This document shows, in pieces, positions 19,062 through 28,782 of a stretch of 57,536 nt of DNA (position 1 is its first letter; each line of letters opens with the position of its first letter). The DNA is taken from NCBI RefSeq assembly GCF_016463485.1, contig NZ_JAEMRD010000002.1, positions 31,284-88,819 of the forward strand, given 5' to 3'. The notes under the pieces were generated by a model that saw only the letters and a list, made by a program, of their open reading frames with translations, was not told the DNA's origin and made no database searches. The stretch is from Brevundimonas sp. GTDB taxonomy: Bacteria; Pseudomonadota; Alphaproteobacteria; Caulobacterales; Caulobacteraceae. The position numbers were made by a program, and so were the translations under genes.

Positions 19062-22000
19062 ATGCATCAGGCCGCCACCACAGCTGCGCCCGGTCGGGCC
19101 CACAACCGCCATTGGGCGCGTCATGGGGCCTCCGCGCTCGCTGTCGCCGCCGCCGTCTACGGTGCCCCCGCCTCGGCCCAGACCGCTCCGGCCCAGGACG
19201 ATCCCGACGATACCGAGGTCGAGGAAGTGGTGGTCACCGGCATTCGTGGAAGCCTGCAAAGCGCCCAGACCATCAAGCGCAACGCCGAAGTCTTCGTTGA
19301 TTCGATCAGCGCACAGGACATCGGTGCCCTCCCCGACCGTTCCGTCACCGAAGCCCTTCAACGCGTCCCGGGTGTCTCGATCGACCGCTTCGCCGCCGGT
19401 GTGGACCCTGACCACTTCTCCGTTGAAGGCAGCGGCGTCGTCGTGCGCGGCCTCACCTTCGTCCGTTCCGAGTTCAACGGTCGCGACGCCTTCACGGCCA
19501 ACAACGGTCGCGCCCTCGGGTTCGCCGACGTCCCATCCGAACTCCTCGCCGGCGTTGACGTGTTCAAGAACCAGTCGGCCGACCTGATCGAGGGCGGCAT
19601 CGCCGGCACGGTCAACCTGAGAACCCGCGTCCCGTTCGATCAAGCCGGAGACGTGCTGTCGGCCTCGGCCGAACTCAGCTACGGCGATCTGGCCGAGGAA
19701 TACACGCCCACCTATTCGATCCTGGGCAGCAAGCGTTGGGAGAACTCGCTCGGCGAGTTCGGCTTCCTCGCCAACTTCGTCGATTCGCAGCTGAAGTCCC
19801 GCGGCGACGGCCAGCAGATTTCCAACTTCTCGCTGCGGTCGGGCATTGCATCGCAGCCGATCTATTTCCCGCGCGGCGCCTCCTTCCGCTCGCAGGAATT
19901 CGATCGCCAGCGCACCGGCTATGCTGCGGCAGCACAATGGCGCAGCCCTGATCGGACCATGATCGCCACGGCTCAGTTTCTGCGGTCCGAAGCGACCCAG
20001 GCCTGGACCGAGCATGCGGTCGAAATCGCCACCGACAACGTCACCTCCAACGGCGACTCGCGTCCGGTCCTCGGCACGACCTTCGAGTTCGGCGACGACG
20101 GCGTCTTCACCAACGGCACCATCACCGGCCCGACCGGCTGGCGCGCCGACCAACAGGACGGCCGCGACAACCGCAACCCCGAGTTCGGCCTCCAGAGCAA
20201 CAATCAACGCCGGGATGTCTTCTCCGAGAACATCACCACGGATTACGGCTTCAACTTCAAATGGACACCGACTGACAAGCTGAAGTTCGCACTTGACCTC
20301 CAGCGTGTCGAATCGACGGTCGAGAACCTCGACGCAACCCTGTGGGCCTCGACCTACCAGAACGCTCAGATCCAGCTCCGCGGCGACGAGGTGCCGATCG
20401 TCACCTTCCTGCCGCCGTCGGAGAACGGCACCGTCAGGCAATGCCCAGCCACGCCGCCGACCCCGGACACGGATTGCCCGCGCTACTACAATGGTGCCAA
20501 CGCCAACTTCAGCGACCCGTTCAACAGCTTCGTCCGCAACAACATGGACCATGCCGAGGACAGCGAGGGCGAACTGACGGCCATCAAGCTGGACGGCGAA
20601 TACTCGTTCGACGAGGACAGCTGGCTTGAGTCCGTCCGGTTCGGCTATCGCCGCGCCGAACGCGAACAGACCACGCGCTTCTCGTCCTATAACTGGGGTG
20701 TGATCAGCGAACAGTGGGGCGGCGGCGGACCCGTCTGGCTAAACGACCTCGCCGACGGCGTTCCGACACCGAACGAGCAAGGCACACCTGGCACGGCCGG
20801 CACCCTCGTCGGATCGATGTTCGAGACCTTTGCCTTCAGCAACTTCTTCCGCGGCCAGGTTCCGGTCCCGACAGGAGATCAGCCGCGTTTGTTCTACAAT
20901 CAGAACATCGTCCAGAACTACGACGCCTACGCCGCCTTCGGCCTTCTGGTCGGTGACGAATGGCGTGCCCGCCTGGGCGGCGACGGATGTCCGCAGAACT
21001 GGGTGCCCCTGGCCATGCGATGCGACGTCGTTCCAGGGACCCAGTACCGCCTGAACGAGATCAACCCGGTCGATGAACAGAGCGATGCGTTCTACGGAAT
21101 GCTTCGATACGCCGGAGAGCTGTCCAACGGCGTCAGGCTCAGCGGCAACATGGGCCTGCGTTACACCACGACCAATCGTCAGGCTGGCGGGTATCTGGCC
21201 TTCCCCCGCGGTACCTTCAGCACCGAGGCGGAATGCGCCGCCGTTCCGGTCGGCACGACGCCGACGGCCTTCTGCCGGCTGGTCTCGCCTGCGAACCGCC
21301 AGGCGGCCCGCAACTTCGCCAATGGCGCGATCGTCGCCGATACGGCAGAGACGACCTTCGACTACCTCCTGCCGAGCTTCAACCTGAAGGCCGAGATGGA
21401 CGGCGGGAAGATCTTCCGCTTCGGCTATTCAAAGGCCATTACGCCGCCGGACATCGGTCTCACGCGCAACTTCTTCAACGTGAACCTGTCGGCCAACGAA
21501 CTCGACATCGTGGACGGGCGTCCGACCGGACGCTTCGCCGTCGGCAACCCGCTGCTCAAACCCATCCAGGCCGACAGCTTCGACGCCTCGTTCGAGTGGT
21601 ACTACGGTAACCCCGGCTCGTTCACCTTCTCGCTGTTCTACAAGCGTCTGAGCGACGTCATCACCAACGGCACGGTGCGACAGGCCTTCACCAACAACGG
21701 TGCCACGTTCGACGCCGTGGTGACCACGCCGGTCAACTCGGACGAAACGGCGACCGTCAAGGGCTTCGAGGTCGCCTGGCAGGCCACGCTCGACTCCATC
21801 CTGCCTGAACGGTTCGCCGGCTTCGGCTTCAACGCCAACTACACCTACATCGACTCCGAGGGCGTTCCCCAGAGCACCCTGTCCAACACCGACCCGGACG
21901 TGGCCGCCGGACGTGTCGCCAACATCGACACCAGCCTGTTGCCGCTCCAGAACCTGTCGGAGCATACGGCCAACCTCGCCGGCTTCTACGAGCGCGGGCC

Positions 22001-22283
22001 GATCGCCATCCGCCTCGCCTATGCCTGGCGCTCCGAGTTCCTGATCACGCCGCGCGACGTCATCGTCCCATTCGCGCCGATCATGAACGAGGCGACCGGC
22101 CAACTGGACGGATCGGCGTTTTATTCACTCAACGACAACGTCAAGATCGGCATTCAGGCGGTCAACCTGACCGACGAGGTCACCCGCACGTCGCAGGTCC
22201 TCAACAACGACCTGCTGAGGACTGGCCGCTCCTGGTTCATCAACGACCGGCGCTTCACCTTCATCGTGCGCGCCACCTTCTAG
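19062..22283 (+). CDS. TonB-dependent receptor (large carbohydrate type)
   Basis: Outer-membrane receptor of 1073 residues. The signal peptide ends near residue 40 (GAPASAQ), followed by a TonB box and plug (EVEEVVVTGIRGSLQSAQTI, then LQRVPGVSIDRF and GVVVRGLTFVRSEFNGRD), a long 22-strand-type barrel, and the terminal aromatic motif FTFIVRATF. The ATG at 19062 has GGGGAG eight bases upstream; a TTG at 19047 in the same frame is not used. It is flanked by halogenase-like genes on both sides and followed by a terminator. The ligand is unknown; the operator suggests induction with xylan genes, while the halogenase neighbours leave room for an aromatic-decorated ligand. Confidence 0.95.
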   Translation: MHQAATTAAPGRAHNRHWARHGASALAVAAAVYGAPASAQTAPAQDDPDDTEVEEVVVTGIRGSLQSAQTIKRNAEVFVDSISAQDIGALPDRSVTEALQRVPGVSIDRFAAGVDPDHFSVEGSGVVVRGLTFVRSEFNGRDAFTANNGRALGFADVPSELLAGVDVFKNQSADLIEGGIAGTVNLRTRVPFDQAGDVLSASAELSYGDLAEEYTPTYSILGSKRWENSLGEFGFLANFVDSQLKSRGDGQQISNFSLRSGIASQPIYFPRGASFRSQEFDRQRTGYAAAAQWRSPDRTMIATAQFLRSEATQAWTEHAVEIATDNVTSNGDSRPVLGTTFEFGDDGVFTNGTITGPTGWRADQQDGRDNRNPEFGLQSNNQRRDVFSENITTDYGFNFKWTPTDKLKFALDLQRVESTVENLDATLWASTYQNAQIQLRGDEVPIVTFLPPSENGTVRQCPATPPTPDTDCPRYYNGANANFSDPFNSFVRNNMDHAEDSEGELTAIKLDGEYSFDEDSWLESVRFGYRRAEREQTTRFSSYNWGVISEQWGGGGPVWLNDLADGVPTPNEQGTPGTAGTLVGSMFETFAFSNFFRGQVPVPTGDQPRLFYNQNIVQNYDAYAAFGLLVGDEWRARLGGDGCPQNWVPLAMRCDVVPGTQYRLNEINPVDEQSDAFYGMLRYAGELSNGVRLSGNMGLRYTTTNRQAGGYLAFPRGTFSTEAECAAVPVGTTPTAFCRLVSPANRQAARNFANGAIVADTAETTFDYLLPSFNLKAEMDGGKIFRFGYSKAITPPDIGLTRNFFNVNLSANELDIVDGRPTGRFAVGNPLLKPIQADSFDASFEWYYGNPGSFTFSLFYKRLSDVITNGTVRQAFTNNGATFDAVVTTPVNSDETATVKGFEVAWQATLDSILPERFAGFGFNANYTYIDSEGVPQSTLSNTDPDVAAGRVANIDTSLLPLQNLSEHTANLAGFYERGPIAIRLAYAWRSEFLITPRDVIVPFAPIMNEATGQLDGSAFYSLNDNVKIGIQAVNLTDEVTRTSQVLNNDLLRTGRSWFINDRRFTFIVRATF

Positions 22284-22306
22284 ACCCACCCCTGACGACC
22301 ACCTCC

Positions 22307-22341
22307 AGCCCCGACGGTTCACCCGTCGGGGCTTTTTCTTT
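22307..22341 (+). terminator. Rho-independent terminator after the TonB receptor
   Basis: Arms AGCCCCGACGG (22307-22317) and CCGTCGGGGCT (22323-22333) with a 5-base loop, followed by TTTTTCTTT. Only 11 bases separate it from the next start codon. Confidence 0.9.
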
Positions 22342-22352
22342 AGTCTGAGCCC

Positions 22353-23387
22353 ATGGTCTCCGTGTCGCGTTCCGCCCTCCCCGAAGCGAGACCCATTCCG
22401 GTCCGGGCACTCCTGACCCGGCTGGAGTTCGAGCGCGACATTCTTCCCGCCTACAAGCCCGTCGTCATCAGGAACCTGGTTTCGCATTGGCCTGTCGTTC
22501 ACGCAGCACAAGACAGCGACGAAGCCGTCGCGGCCTGGCTCAGGGCCCACGCGAACGACCAGCCGCTCGAGACCTTCTCAGGGTCACCCGAGATCGGCGG
22601 GCGCTTCTTCTATGACGACACACTGACCGGCACGAATTTCGAGCGCGGACAGGCGGCGCTGGTCGAAATTCTCGACCGCTTGCTTGGATACCGTGACGAC
22701 CCGAAAGCGCCTTCTCTCTATGCCGGGGCCGCCGTTGCGGATGGTTGCGTCCCCGCGTTCGCGAACACCCACGTCCTGCCTCTGCTGGATCCCCGGGCCA
22801 TGGCGCGGCTGTGGGTCGGCAACGCCGTCACCGTCTCGACCCACTATGATCTCTCGGACAACATCGCCTGTGTCGCCGCCGGCCGTCGGCGCTTCACCCT
22901 GTTTCCACCGGACCAGGTCAGGAACCTGTATGTGGGCCCTCTGGACTTCACCCTGGCGGGCCAGCCGGTCAGTCTCGTGTCTGTGAAAGACCCCGACCTC
23001 GAGCGTTTTCCCCGCTTTGCCGAGGCCATGTCGCACGCCGTGACGGCGGATCTCGGGCCGGGCGACGCCATCTATATCCCGCCGCTGTGGTGGCACCAGG
23101 TCGAGGCCCTGTCGCCGTTCAATCTACTGGTGAACTACTGGTGGAACGCCGCCGGTGCCCCACCCTCCCCGTTCGAGGCCATGATCCATTCGGTGATGAC
23201 GGTGCGGCCCCTGCCGCCGGCGCATAGGGACGCCTGGCGTGCGATGTTTGAACACTACGTCTTTGAAGCCGACGGCGATCCCGCCGCTCATATACCTGTT
23301 CAGAGCCCGGGCGTCCTGGGCCGGATGACGCCGACGCTGGCGCGCCGCATTCGCGAATTCCTCGCCGCCGGCCTGCGACGCGGATAA
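22353..23387 (+). CDS. Cupin-like (JmjC-type, Cupin_8) protein
   Basis: Putative Fe(II)/2-oxoglutarate-dependent hydroxylase of the Cupin_8 class. Features are VVIRNLVSHWPVV at the N terminus, an HxD pair (STHYDLSDN, H164 and D166) and the distal histidine in DAIYIPPLWWHQVEAL (H248). The 344-residue length is typical. Such genes often sit next to TonB receptors and tryptophan halogenases in Caulobacterales and Xanthomonadales. No ribosome-binding site is obvious and the ATG lies right after the terminator, so expression may depend on read-through. Substrate unknown; protein, peptide or small molecule are all possible. Confidence 0.85.
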   Translation: MVSVSRSALPEARPIPVRALLTRLEFERDILPAYKPVVIRNLVSHWPVVHAAQDSDEAVAAWLRAHANDQPLETFSGSPEIGGRFFYDDTLTGTNFERGQAALVEILDRLLGYRDDPKAPSLYAGAAVADGCVPAFANTHVLPLLDPRAMARLWVGNAVTVSTHYDLSDNIACVAAGRRRFTLFPPDQVRNLYVGPLDFTLAGQPVSLVSVKDPDLERFPRFAEAMSHAVTADLGPGDAIYIPPLWWHQVEALSPFNLLVNYWWNAAGAPPSPFEAMIHSVMTVRPLPPAHRDAWRAMFEHYVFEADGDPAAHIPVQSPGVLGRMTPTLARRIREFLAAGLRRG

Positions 23388-23391
23388 GGGC

Positions 23392-24147
23392 CTACGGTGT
23401 CGCTCGAACTGGCCGATAGGTCAGGAAGATGTTGGCGGTCAGCCGGCCCTGGCGGGGATCGGCCGACAGCGCTTCCGGCCGGGGAATCTGGCCCGAATGG
23501 AGCAGGCAGCTCCGATAGACGATGACACGATTGAACACGCAGTCCGTCCGGTGCATCAGGGCAAACTGGGCCGTGTCGCCATTGATATAGCCCAACTGCG
23601 GCGGCTCCGCCTCAAGCTCCCGGTCCAGCGCGGACTGATAGGTCTCTAGACGATCCACCGTCAGAGTTTCGTATCCCGTGGACCGGTGACGATAGAAGGC
23701 CGTGCCGCCGAAGGCCGGATCGCACAGGTAGTGGAGAACCGCGAACTGGAGCGGATCGACCGTGTCCACATGCGGGATGCTTTGCGCCAGCCGCAGACGT
23801 TCGGGAGCCAGGGTCGCCAGGGCGAAGTTGCAACTGGCCCGCCAAGGCGCGACGTCTGGCAGATCGTAATGTTCGCGGATCAGGGGATCGAGAGCGCGGC
23901 TGAGGGCACCGACATACTCCAGCGGCGCGGGCGCGAGACGCCCCGGATAGAAATTGTCGCCGCCCGTCGCGGCGTCGGCGAAGGTTGACGCGCTCGCCGC
24001 GATCTCCACCAGGCGTTCAGGTTCCGTCACGGCCTCGTCAAGGACCAGCAAAGGCTCCCGCTCCGAACCGATCCTTTCGATACGCGCACTGGCGATGGCA
24101 GTGGGACATGGTGTCATCGCGCGAAGAATAGCCCTTATGTCAGACAT
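23392..24147 (-). CDS. DUF6445-like protein with dioxygenase-type HxD...H motif
   Basis: A 251-residue cytosolic protein resembling the DUF6445 family found with TonB receptor/halogenase loci. The sequence shows IPHVDTVDPLQFAVLHYL (H126, D128), then CLLHSGQI (H217) and GRLTANIFLTY (R235), the spacing of an Fe(II)/2-oxoglutarate oxygenase facial triad with a co-substrate arginine. The start is uncertain: neither the ATG at 24147 nor the one at 24117 has a good ribosome-binding site, and only 23 bases would separate 24147 from the divergent halogenase start. It converges with the cupin gene, four bases apart. Family recognition is from memory; the metal motif is visible. Confidence 0.7.
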   Translation of the reverse strand: MSDIRAILRAMTPCPTAIASARIERIGSEREPLLVLDEAVTEPERLVEIAASASTFADAATGGDNFYPGRLAPAPLEYVGALSRALDPLIREHYDLPDVAPWRASCNFALATLAPERLRLAQSIPHVDTVDPLQFAVLHYLCDPAFGGTAFYRHRSTGYETLTVDRLETYQSALDRELEAEPPQLGYINGDTAQFALMHRTDCVFNRVIVYRSCLLHSGQIPRPEALSADPRQGRLTANIFLTYRPVRATP

Positions 24148-24170
24148 ATCCGAGACTATAGTCGTCGCCG

Positions 24171-25691
24171 ATGCAGACCCCTGACCGCAATTCCGAAACC
24201 CTTCGCCACATCCTGGTGGTCGGCGGCGGCACGGCCGGCTGGATGGCGGCGGCGGCCCTGTCCAGACTCTCCGGAAACGGCGTGACCCGGATTTCTGTCG
24301 TTGAGTCCGAAGAGATCGGCACGGTCGGGGTCGGAGAGGCGACCATCCCGCCGATCGTCAGCTTCAACGGCCTGCTCGGCATCGATGAGGCCGACTTCAT
24401 GCGCGCCACCCAGGCGACGTTCAAGCTCGGCATCGAGTTCGTTGACTGGGGCCGGACCGGCGGCCGCTACATCCATCCGTTCGGCCCTTTCGGCGTGGAC
24501 ATGGACGGCGTCCAGTTCCACCAGCACTGGCTTCGACAGCGCGCCGCCGGCGAATCCTCGCCCCTCGGCGCCTACAACCTCAGCACCGTCGCGGCCGAGG
24601 CTGGTCGCTTTATAAAGCCGGACCGCGACGCACCACCGGCCCTTCAGACGCTGAAGTACGCCTATCATTTCGACGCCGGTCTCTATGCCCTCTACCTGCG
24701 GCGTCATGCGGAGGCCAAGGGGGTGGTCCGGCACGAAGGTCGGATCGTCGACACCGTGCTTCGCGCCGGGGACGGGTTCGTCGAGGCGGTTATCCTGGCC
24801 GATGGCCGGCGTCTGGAAGCGGACCTCTTCATCGACTGCTCGGGCTTTCAGGGCCTGATCATCGAGAAGGCCATGCACGCGGGCTATGAGGACTGGTCGC
24901 ACTGGCTGCCCTGCGACCGGGCGCTGGCGGTTCCGACCGAAAGGCTGACGAGCCTGGCACCCTATACCCGTTCCACGGCGGGGTCCGCCGGCTGGCGCTG
25001 GCGCATTCCGCTGCAGCATCGCTCCGGCAACGGCCACGTCTATTGCAGCAGCCACATCTCCGACGATCAGGCGCGCGCCGAGCTGATGGCCGGCCTGGAC
25101 GCCCCTGCGCTCGACGAACCCCGCGCGCTGCGCTTCGTAACGGGGCGGCGAAGGTCGCAATGGGTCAAGAACTGCGTGTCTCTGGGTCTGGCCTCAGGCT
25201 TTCTGGAGCCGCTTGAGTCCACCAGCATTCACCTGATCCAGAGCGGGATCTCCAAGCTGATGACGATGATGCCTGACAGGCGCTTCGATCCGCTTCTGAT
25301 CGCCGAATACAACCGGCTCTCGCAACAGCAGTTCGAACAGGTGCGCGACTTCATCATCCTGCACTACAAGGCGACGGCGCGCGACGACACGGCCTTCTGG
25401 CGTCAGGTGCGAGACATGCCGATCCCCGACTCCCTGGCCCGCAAGATCGACCTGTTCCGCGCCACCGGCCGGCTTTTCCGGTACGAGGACGAACTGTTCA
25501 GCGAAGCCAGCTGGATCGCCGTGCTTCTGGGCCAGGGCGTCATGCCCCGGACCTATGAGCCCCTCGCCGACACCCTCCCCGCAGCCCTGGTTCAGAAACG
25601 GATGGGCGTGCTGACGCGGGTCATCGGCGATCTCGTCGCCCGGATGCCCAGGCATGAGGATTTCATCTCGGCCTACTGCCGGGCGTCGTGA
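24171..25691 (+). CDS. Tryptophan-halogenase-like flavoprotein, copy 4
   Basis: A 506-residue flavin-dependent halogenase family protein with [29 protein letters not shown], catalytic-type Lys85 in [28 protein letters not shown] and [14 protein letters not shown]. All catalytic positions are retained. It is separate from the three-gene operon, transcribed divergently from the DUF6445-like gene. Its closest relatives in the window by eye are copies 1 and 3. A stem-loop follows the stop. Confidence 0.9.
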   Translation: MQTPDRNSETLRHILVVGGGTAGWMAAAALSRLSGNGVTRISVVESEEIGTVGVGEATIPPIVSFNGLLGIDEADFMRATQATFKLGIEFVDWGRTGGRYIHPFGPFGVDMDGVQFHQHWLRQRAAGESSPLGAYNLSTVAAEAGRFIKPDRDAPPALQTLKYAYHFDAGLYALYLRRHAEAKGVVRHEGRIVDTVLRAGDGFVEAVILADGRRLEADLFIDCSGFQGLIIEKAMHAGYEDWSHWLPCDRALAVPTERLTSLAPYTRSTAGSAGWRWRIPLQHRSGNGHVYCSSHISDDQARAELMAGLDAPALDEPRALRFVTGRRRSQWVKNCVSLGLASGFLEPLESTSIHLIQSGISKLMTMMPDRRFDPLLIAEYNRLSQQQFEQVRDFIILHYKATARDDTAFWRQVRDMPIPDSLARKIDLFRATGRLFRYEDELFSEASWIAVLLGQGVMPRTYEPLADTLPAALVQKRMGVLTRVIGDLVARMPRHEDFISAYCRAS

Positions 25692-25696
25692 CAGCA

Positions 25697-25722
25697 AAGG
25701 CGTCATCCGAAGATGACGCCTT
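25697..25722. terminator. Probable bidirectional terminator stem-loop
   Basis: Perfect 11-base arms AAGGCGTCATC and GATGACGCCTT around a CGAA loop, between the convergent halogenase copy 4 and aldehyde dehydrogenase genes. T-tracts are weak on both sides. Confidence 0.65.
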
Positions 25723-25752
25723 ACCTTTACAACCCGACTTTGAAGCGGGCGA

Positions 25753-27195
25753 TCAGCTCCAGCTATAAGCGGTCTTGTGCTGGGTGAAGAACTCGGCGGC
25801 ATTGTAGCCCTGCTCGCGGGCGCCGTAGCTGGACTTCTTCGATCCGCCGAAACCGACGTGATAGTCGACGCCAGCCGTGGCCAGGTTGACCATCACCATC
25901 CCGGCCTTGGACCGACGCTGGAAATCCCGCGCATACTTCAACGACGTCGTGGCGATCCCCGCCGACAGACCGAACTCGACCCCGTTGGCGATCTCCAGGG
26001 CCTCGTCATAGCTCTTGACGCGGATGGTCGAGGCGACCGGGCCGAACACCTCTTCGGTGTTGATCACGGCGTCGGGAGACGTGTCGGCGATCAGGGTCGG
26101 CTGGACGTACCAACCCGGATTGTCGAGGTTGAGACGGTTGCCGCCGGTGACGATCCGCCCACCGGCCGAACGGGCGATGTCGATATATTTGTAGCTAGTC
26201 TCCATCTGGCTCTCGGAAACCGCCGGACCCATCTGGGTCGACGGATCCAGGGCGTCGCCGACCTTCAGGGCACGGACCTTTTCCCCCAGGGCCTCGACGA
26301 AGAGATCGTGGATGCCGTCCTGGACGATCAGGCGGCTGGAGGCCGTACAGCGCTGTCCCGTGGCGAAGAAGGAACCGTCCAGCGCGATCGCCACGGCACG
26401 GTCCAGGTCGGCGTCATCGAGCACGACCAGCGGATTCTTGCCGCCCATCTCCAGCTGAACCCGGGCCTGACGCTCCATGGCCCCCTTCCCGACGCCCTGG
26501 CCGACACCTTGCGAGCCCGTGAAGGAGATGCCGTCGATGTCCTTGTGGGCCACGATCGCGCGACCGACGTCGCCGTCGCCGATGACCATATTGACCACGC
26601 CGGCGGGCAGGCCCGCCTCATGCAGGATGGCGATCAGGGCCTCGGCGGTCGCTGGGGTCGGACCCGCCGGCTTGATGACGACCGTATTGCCGAAGGCGAT
26701 GGCGGGCGCGATCTTCCAGGCCGGAATGGCGATCGGGAAGTTCCACGGCGTGATCAGGCCGAATACGCCGACGGGCTGGCGATAGGTCTGGATCTCCACG
26801 CCCGGCCTTGTCGACAGCATGTTCTGGCCGTGGATGCGCAGGGCCTCGCCGGCGAAATACTTCAGGATGCGAGCGGCCCGCGCCGTCTCGCCTATCCCCT
26901 CGGCCAGGGTCTTGCCCTCCTCGCGCGACAGCAGCCGACCGACCTGTTCGCGGCGCTCCATCAGGATGTTGGACGCCTTGTCCAGGATGTCGGAACGCAC
27001 TTCCGGCGAGGCGTCGGACCATGCGGGGAAGGCCGCCTTGGCCGCCGCGACGGCCAGATCGACCTCGGCCGCGCCGCCCTTGGGCGTACGGGCGATGATC
27101 TCGTTCGTGTTGGACGGATTGTGGCTCTCGCCGGGCCGATCTGCATTGACCTTCTCGCCGTTGATCCAGTGGGCGAGGTCGAGGGTGTCGGTCAT
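25753..27195 (-). CDS. xylA: 2,5-dioxovalerate (alpha-ketoglutarate semialdehyde) dehydrogenase
   Basis: NAD(P)-dependent aldehyde dehydrogenase, the last step of the Weimberg xylose pathway giving 2-oxoglutarate. Family residues are present: [27 protein letters not shown], general base Glu249 in LEMGGKNP and nucleophile Cys283 in GQRCTASS. The 480-residue length matches the Caulobacter enzyme. The start at 27195 has AAGGA seven bases upstream; an upstream in-frame start at 27249 is not supported. It is downstream of the sugar permease, separated by about 105 bases. The symbol follows Caulobacter usage, where xylA is not xylose isomerase. Confidence 0.9.
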   Translation of the reverse strand: MTDTLDLAHWINGEKVNADRPGESHNPSNTNEIIARTPKGGAAEVDLAVAAAKAAFPAWSDASPEVRSDILDKASNILMERREQVGRLLSREEGKTLAEGIGETARAARILKYFAGEALRIHGQNMLSTRPGVEIQTYRQPVGVFGLITPWNFPIAIPAWKIAPAIAFGNTVVIKPAGPTPATAEALIAILHEAGLPAGVVNMVIGDGDVGRAIVAHKDIDGISFTGSQGVGQGVGKGAMERQARVQLEMGGKNPLVVLDDADLDRAVAIALDGSFFATGQRCTASSRLIVQDGIHDLFVEALGEKVRALKVGDALDPSTQMGPAVSESQMETSYKYIDIARSAGGRIVTGGNRLNLDNPGWYVQPTLIADTSPDAVINTEEVFGPVASTIRVKSYDEALEIANGVEFGLSAGIATTSLKYARDFQRRSKAGMVMVNLATAGVDYHVGFGGSKKSSYGAREQGYNAAEFFTQHKTAYSWS

Positions 27196-27300
27196 GGTCG
27201 TATCCTTGGGGAGAGGTTCGTCATCTATGTAGGGTGGCCGCCCGGCCACGCGAATGCCGAACTGGCATGGATCGCGTGGCCGGACGCATTGATTGTCGGC

Positions 27301-28734
27301 TCAGCCCTGCATGTCTTCGAGCTCCTTGCCCTTCGTCTCCTGGATAAAGGAGCGGACAAGGAAGATGCTGATCACGGCCGATGCCGTGTAGAGGGCGTAG
27401 GTCCCGGCCAGGCCGATCCCGTCAGCCAGCGCAGGGAAGCTCTGGACGACCAGATAGTTGGCGCCCCACTGGGCCAGGCCCGCCACCGCCAGGGCCGAGC
27501 CACGCATCTGGTTCGGGAACATTTCACCCAGCATGACCCACATGACCGGGCCCCAGCTGAAGTTGAAGAAGATCACATACAGGTTGGCCGCGACCAGCGC
27601 GACGAGGCCTGCAGTGTCACTCAGAGCGAGATTTCCGGCAGCGTCGGCGCTGGCACCGCTGAACGCCCAGGTCATCGCAGCGAGCGTCACCGCCATGCCG
27701 GTCGAACCGATCAGCAGCAGAGGCTTGCGTCCGACCTTGTCGATCACGGCCAGAGCGACCAGGACGGCCGCGATGGATACGGCACCGGACAGGATGTTGC
27801 GTTCCAGCGCGACTTCTTCGGAGACGCCGGCCAGGCGCCAAAGCGTCTCGCCGTAGTAAAAGATGATATTGATGCCGACAAACTGCTGGAAGGTCGCGAG
27901 CATGATGCCGGCCCAGACGATGGGTCGAAACAGCGTCTTCTTCGACATCACGTCGGCGAAGCTGGGCTTGTGGCCCTTGTCGAAGCTGGCCTTGATTTCA
28001 CCCAGCTTGCGGTCGGCCGCCTCGGCCCCCGAAAGGCGGGTCAGAACGGCGCGGGCCGCCTCGTCCTTACCGCGCATCACCAGATAACGCGGGCTTTCCG
28101 GAATCAGGAACAGGGCGCCGAGGAAGACGGCGGCGGGCACGGCCTGGGCCAGGTACATCCAGCGCCAAGCCTCTCTTCCGCCAATCTCGCCAAGGCTGCT
28201 TCCCGCCTGTTGAGCCAGGAAATAGTTGACCAAGAAGGCGGCGGTTAATCCAGTGATGATCATCACCTGTTGGACCGTGCTCATGCGGCCGCGAATATTG
28301 GCTGGCGCGACCTCGGAAATGTACAAGGGCGACAGAACGCTGGCGGCACCAACGGCCATGCCGCCGGCGAAACGCGCGGCGACGAACAGCCAGTGCACAT
28401 CCGTGAAACCTTGGATAAGGGCTCCGACCAGGAACAGGACGGCGGCCATGATCATGACGGATCGACGTCCGACGACGTCGGCCAGTCGACCGGCGAAGAA
28501 CGCGCCGAAGGCACAGCCGATCAACAGAGATCCTACGGTGAAGCCCAATCCCGTCGCATCGAGGTTGAACGCCTCCTGAAGGCCCGCCTGAGTGCCGTTC
28601 ACGGCACCGCTGTCATAGCCGAACAACAGTCCGCCGATCGTCGCGACCGCCACGATGGCGATGATGAAGCCTAGATTGACGCGATCCATTCCCGCGCCGG
28701 TCGGCTCCGAGAGCCCCCCTGTTGGTCCAGCCAT
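27301..28734 (-). CDS. xylE: MFS sugar porter (probable D-xylose:H+ symporter)
   Basis: Twelve-helix sugar-porter permease of 477 residues. Diagnostic motifs are GYDSGAVNGTQ in helix 1, GRLADVVGRRSVM between helices 2 and 3, PESPRYLVMRGK in the central loop and ETKGKELEDMQG at the C terminus. GGGAGG lies nine bases before the ATG. It sits between xylB and xylA in the same direction, so it most likely imports xylose across the inner membrane. Specificity is inferred from the operon. Confidence 0.9.
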   Translation of the reverse strand: MAGPTGGLSEPTGAGMDRVNLGFIIAIVAVATIGGLLFGYDSGAVNGTQAGLQEAFNLDATGLGFTVGSLLIGCAFGAFFAGRLADVVGRRSVMIMAAVLFLVGALIQGFTDVHWLFVAARFAGGMAVGAASVLSPLYISEVAPANIRGRMSTVQQVMIITGLTAAFLVNYFLAQQAGSSLGEIGGREAWRWMYLAQAVPAAVFLGALFLIPESPRYLVMRGKDEAARAVLTRLSGAEAADRKLGEIKASFDKGHKPSFADVMSKKTLFRPIVWAGIMLATFQQFVGINIIFYYGETLWRLAGVSEEVALERNILSGAVSIAAVLVALAVIDKVGRKPLLLIGSTGMAVTLAAMTWAFSGASADAAGNLALSDTAGLVALVAANLYVIFFNFSWGPVMWVMLGEMFPNQMRGSALAVAGLAQWGANYLVVQSFPALADGIGLAGTYALYTASAVISIFLVRSFIQETKGKELEDMQG

Positions 28735-28782
28735 AGTCGTTATCCTCCCGATGGGCTCTTTTGGCCCGGATTGATCGTCGCC

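Noticed and set aside
25777..28248. Long plus-strand open frame opposite the aldehyde dehydrogenase and permease genes
   Set aside because: Composition is typical of an antisense shadow (rich in Arg, Gly, Asp, His), with no motif and no ribosome-binding site.
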